Positions 61,269-64,000 of a stretch of DNA of 64,000 nucleotides are shown in pieces (the first letter of the stretch is position 1; the number at the start of each line of letters is the position of its first letter). Source of the stretch: Azospirillum brasilense (GTDB lineage Bacteria > Pseudomonadota > Alphaproteobacteria > Azospirillales > Azospirillaceae); assembly GCF_007827815.1 (NCBI RefSeq), contig NZ_VITH01000001.1:310001-374000 (forward strand). The letters are read 5' to 3'. Under the pieces are notes generated by a model, which did not search any database, was not told the DNA's origin, and worked only from the letters and a program-made list of their open reading frames with translations. The translations under genes were made by a program, and so were the position numbers.

Positions 61269-61625
61269 ATGACGCCCGCACGCCCACTCGCCCTCGCCAC
61301 CCTGCTGTCCGCTTCGCTGGCCTGGCCCGCGGCCGCCCACCATGGCTGGGGCGGCTATGAAGCGGGACAGGAGATGACGCTGACCGGCACCGTGCAGCAG
61401 ATCGCCTTCAACAACCCGCACGCCATGCTGAACCTCCAGGCCGACGGCAAGGCCTGGCACGTCGTGCTCGCCCCGCCCAGCCGGATGAGCACGCGCGGCC
61501 TGCCCGCCGATTCGATCAAGCCCGGCCAGACCGTGACGGTGGTCGGCTATCCCGCCAAGTCCGACCCGGCGGAGTTGCGGGCGGAGCGCATCACCGCCGC
61601 CGACAAGACCATCGAGCTGCGCTGA
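61269..61625 (+). CDS. DUF6152-like secreted protein
   Basis: This 118-residue protein has a signal peptide ending in AWPAAA. The mature part begins HHGWGGYEAG, with FNNPHAMLNL and DSIKPGQTVTVVGYPA forming an OB-like beta barrel. It lies 28 bp upstream of a membrane protein gene with which it is probably co-transcribed. The function is unknown. A periplasmic metal-related role is suggested only by the leading His pair. Confidence 0.8.
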   Translation: MTPARPLALATLLSASLAWPAAAHHGWGGYEAGQEMTLTGTVQQIAFNNPHAMLNLQADGKAWHVVLAPPSRMSTRGLPADSIKPGQTVTVVGYPAKSDPAELRAERITAADKTIELR

Positions 61626-61653
61626 CGGCGGCCCCCGCGCCCAGTCGCTCAGC

Positions 61654-62160
61654 ATGGACCACGATCTCGCCCCCGCCGGCCCCGGCTGGCTCGTCGCGCT
61701 GGAGACGTCCGGGCTCGGCGAATCGCTGCGCCAGTCGATCTGGCTCTATCCGCTGGTCGAGATCACGCACATCCTCGGTTTCGCGCTTCTCGTCGGGTCC
61801 ATCCTGGCCTTCGACCTGCGTCTGATCGGGGTCCGGGCGCCGCTGCTGCCGGCGGATGCGCTGGCGCGGCTGCTCCTGCCGGTGGCGGTGACCGGCTTCG
61901 CGCTGGCGGTGCCGACCGGCCTCCTCCTCTTCACGACGGAGGCGACGGCGCTGGCGGGCAACCCGGCCTTCCTGGCGAAGCTGGCGCTGATCGGGCTGGC
62001 CCTGCTCAACATCCTGGCCTTTCACCGGCTCGCCGGCCGTCGGATGGCGGAGTGGAGCCTTGCGGACCAGCCGCCACCGGGTGCCCGGTTCGCGGGCGCT
62101 GCCTCGCTCGCGCTGTGGGTCGGCGCCCTGGCCTGCGGGCGCCTCATCGCCTACCTTTAA
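61654..62160 (+). CDS. DUF6644-like four-helix membrane protein
   Basis: This 168-residue protein has hydrophobic segments at about 35-55, 78-98, 107-130 and 150-168. His39 in VEITHILGF and further Trp and His residues suggest possible haem or quinone contact, but no motif is firm. It is probably in an operon with the upstream DUF6152-like gene. Confidence 0.78.
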   Translation: MDHDLAPAGPGWLVALETSGLGESLRQSIWLYPLVEITHILGFALLVGSILAFDLRLIGVRAPLLPADALARLLLPVAVTGFALAVPTGLLLFTTEATALAGNPAFLAKLALIGLALLNILAFHRLAGRRMAEWSLADQPPPGARFAGAASLALWVGALACGRLIAYL

Positions 62161-62215
62161 AAAGGTCATAGGGCGCGCTTGCGGGCGTCCGGGACCGCTC
62201 CTATAGTCGCGGCCC

Positions 62216-63193
62216 ATGACCGGATCGCCCCATTCCACGACGGTTTTCCCGCACCGCCACCTCCTTGGCATCGAGGGGCTGACGGCAGGCGAGATCACCA
62301 CCATCCTCGACCTCGCCGACGGCTACGTCGAGCAGAACCGCCAGCCCACGAAGAAGTCGTCGCTTCTCGACGGCCGGACGATCGTCAACCTCTTCTTCGA
62401 GAATTCGACCCGCACCCGCACCAGCTTCGAGCTGGCCGGCAAGCGGCTCGGCGCCGACGTCATCAACATGTCGTCGGACGGCAGCTCGGTGAAGAAGGGC
62501 GAGACGCTGATCGACACGGCGATGACGCTGAACGCCATGCACCTCGACGCGCTGGTCGTTCGCCACGCCGATTCGGGGGCGGTGAAGCTGCTGGCCGACA
62601 AGGTCAACTGCTCGGTCATCAACGCAGGCGACGGCCATCACGAGCACCCGACGCAAGGGCTCCTGGACGCGCTGGCGATCCGCCGCCGCCTCGGCAGCCT
62701 CGAAGGGCTGATCGTGGCGATCTGCGGCGACATCCTGCACAGCCGCGTCGCGCGCTCCAACATCCATCTGCTGAACGCCATGGGTGCCCGCGTCCGCGTC
62801 GTGGCGCCGCCGACGCTGATCCCCTCGCAGATCGACCGGCTGGGCGTCGAGATCCACCACTCCATGGCGACCGGCCTGAAGGACGCCGACGTGGTGATGA
62901 TGCTGCGTCTCCAGACCGAGCGGATGAGCGGCCAGTATGTCCCCTCGACCCGCGAATACTTCTACTTCTACGGCCTCGACTACGAGAAGCTGGCGGTGGC
63001 GAAGCCGCACGCGGTGGTCATGCACCCCGGCCCGATGAACCGCGGCGTCGAGATCGATTCGGAGGTCGCCGACGACCTCAAGCGCTCCATGATCCTCGAT
63101 CAGGTGGAGCTGGGCGTGGCCGTCCGCATGGCCGTGCTCGACCTTCTCACCCGCGACCCTACTAAAAATGAAGGCCGGGGTTCCAATGCCTAA
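62216..63193 (+). CDS. pyrB: aspartate carbamoyltransferase catalytic subunit
   Basis: This 325-residue enzyme has the carbamoyl-phosphate motif [12 protein letters not shown], the flexible loop with [12 protein letters not shown], and [28 protein letters not shown] and MHPGPMNRG. It makes carbamoyl-aspartate in pyrimidine synthesis. It overlaps the start of the next gene by 8 bases, as in pyrB-pyrC' pairs whose products form one dodecamer. Confidence 0.97.
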   Translation: MTGSPHSTTVFPHRHLLGIEGLTAGEITTILDLADGYVEQNRQPTKKSSLLDGRTIVNLFFENSTRTRTSFELAGKRLGADVINMSSDGSSVKKGETLIDTAMTLNAMHLDALVVRHADSGAVKLLADKVNCSVINAGDGHHEHPTQGLLDALAIRRRLGSLEGLIVAICGDILHSRVARSNIHLLNAMGARVRVVAPPTLIPSQIDRLGVEIHHSMATGLKDADVVMMLRLQTERMSGQYVPSTREYFYFYGLDYEKLAVAKPHAVVMHPGPMNRGVEIDSEVADDLKRSMILDQVELGVAVRMAVLDLLTRDPTKNEGRGSNA

Positions 63194-64000
63194 TTCCAAC
63201 GCACCCCGCGTCGCCTACCGCAACGCCCGCCTGCTCGACCCCGCCAGCGGCCTGGACCAGCGGGGCGACCTGCTGACCGAAGGCGCGAAGATCGCCGACT
63301 TCGGCCCGTCCCTGTTCGCCGACGGCGTGCCGGAGGGGATCGAGGTCGTCGACCTCCAGGGCCAGTGCCTCGCCCCGGGCCTCGTCGACATGCGCGTCCT
63401 GATCGGCGAGCCCGGCGAGGAGGAGAAGGACACCATCAAGAGCGCGTCGCGCGCCGCGGTGGCCGGCGGCATCACCGCCGTGGTCCTGCTGCCCAACACC
63501 GATCCGGTGACCGATGAGGTGGCGAGCCTGGAGTTCATCGCCCGGCGCGCCCGCGAGGTGCGTCTGGTCAAGGTCTTCGCCTACGCCGCCGCCACCCGCG
63601 GGACCGAGGGCAACGAGATCACCGAGATGGGCCTGCTGTCCCGCGCCGGGGCCGTGGCCTTCACCGACGGCACCAAGGCGATCGCCAGCGCCAAGGCGAT
63701 GCGCCGCGCGCTCAGCTACGCCCGCACCTTCGACAAGCTGATCGTCCAGCATCCGGAGGAGCCGAGCCTCGCCAGCGGCGGCATGATGAATTCGGGCGAA
63801 CGCGCCACCCGCCTCGGCCTCGTCGGCATCCCGCGGGAGGCCGAGATCATCATGATCGAGCGCGACCTGCGCCTGCTTGAACTTTCCGGCGGCCGGCTGC
63901 ACTTCGCCCACGTCTCGACCGGCGAGTCGGTGGACCTGATCCGCCGCGCCAAGGCGCGCGGGCTGAAGGTCACCTGCGACACCGCCCCGCACTACTTCGC
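63186..64000 (+). CDS. dihydroorotase-like protein PyrC' (3'-truncated by window edge)
   Basis: The first 271 codons of an amidohydrolase-fold protein are visible. The expected metal motif DxHxH is [10 protein letters not shown], so both His of the first metal ligand set are missing. HPEEP and [10 protein letters not shown] are kept. Such pseudo-dihydroorotases act as structural subunits of the pyrB-encoded ATCase in several Proteobacteria. The ATG overlaps the pyrB stop region. The end of the gene is outside the window. Confidence 0.85.
   Translation, partial: MPNSNAPRVAYRNARLLDPASGLDQRGDLLTEGAKIADFGPSLFADGVPEGIEVVDLQGQCLAPGLVDMRVLIGEPGEEEKDTIKSASRAAVAGGITAVVLLPNTDPVTDEVASLEFIARRAREVRLVKVFAYAAATRGTEGNEITEMGLLSRAGAVAFTDGTKAIASAKAMRRALSYARTFDKLIVQHPEEPSLASGGMMNSGERATRLGLVGIPREAEIIMIERDLRLLELSGGRLHFAHVSTGESVDLIRRAKARGLKVTCDTAPHYF

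Noticed and set aside
1-64000. CRISPR arrays, insertion sequences, prophage or integrase genes
   Set aside because: No regularly spaced direct repeats, transposase or integrase motifs were seen on either strand.

Overview
The window is high-GC DNA from an alphaproteobacterial chromosome, most likely Azospirillum or a close Rhodospirillales relative. Supporting signs are the gatCAB and ruvX genes, the pyrB-pyrC' pair, an alphaproteobacterial RpoH with a matching CTTG-N17-CTTATTT promoter, a Mla-type lipid transporter, SWFG/BON, DUF3309 and DUF1127 small proteins, and dispersed GC-rich palindromes. The species call is inference. No prophage, IS element, rRNA or CRISPR array was seen. One tRNA (Ser, GCT) is present.

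Layout. 1-9.4 kb: glycan synthesis. A truncated glycosyltransferase-like gene, a TPR-glycosyltransferase, a sugar nucleotidyltransferase, a GNAT acetyltransferase, an SDR and a Rieske oxygenase lie on the minus strand. A FabH-like ketosynthase and a second, related SDR lie on the plus strand, followed by a PseG-like hydrolase. 9.4-12.6 kb: a cyanide-insensitive bd oxidase operon (cydAB) whose downstream genes are an unknown gene and pseG. 12.7-13.8 kb: rpoH with a probable self-recognised promoter. 14.7-18.3 kb: a four-gene Mla/Mce lipid ABC transporter. 18.5-31.7 kb: mixed housekeeping and small genes (apt, a CocE-like hydrolase, a degenerate Fic protein, bacteriohemerythrin, BON, CYTH, CorA-like, phosphatase, LysR/aldo-keto reductase pair, pyruvate kinase). 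32.1-35.8 kb: a 1254-residue autotransporter.

35.8-47.3 kb: an organosulfur-type accessory region. It holds two paralogous sulfonate-type binding proteins, one ATPase and one permease, an alkylsulfatase/taurine-type Fe/2-oxoglutarate dioxygenase, a 65-residue membrane microprotein, a threonine-synthase-like PLP enzyme, an Ldh-family and a D-2-hydroxyacid dehydrogenase, a flavoprotein and an esterase. Promoter gaps here are unusually AT-rich and carry palindromes that look like operators. 47.5-64 kb: lipoprotein, tRNA-Ser, PAS histidine kinase, gatCAB, chemoreceptor, ruvX, AEC transporter, methyltransferase, GFA protein, DUF1127/LysR divergon, and pyrB with a catalytically degenerate pyrC' running off the right end.

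The strongest candidate for something undescribed is at 23.2 kb. A perfect sigma-54 promoter match is followed 20 bp after its predicted start by an orphan intrinsic terminator, predicting a roughly 55-nt small RNA. Other leads are the acyl/oxygenase glycan-modification set, the sulfolactate-like dehydrogenase pair with a threonine-synthase paralogue, and three enzymes with visibly altered catalytic residues (CocE-like, Fic-like, dihydroorotase-like).
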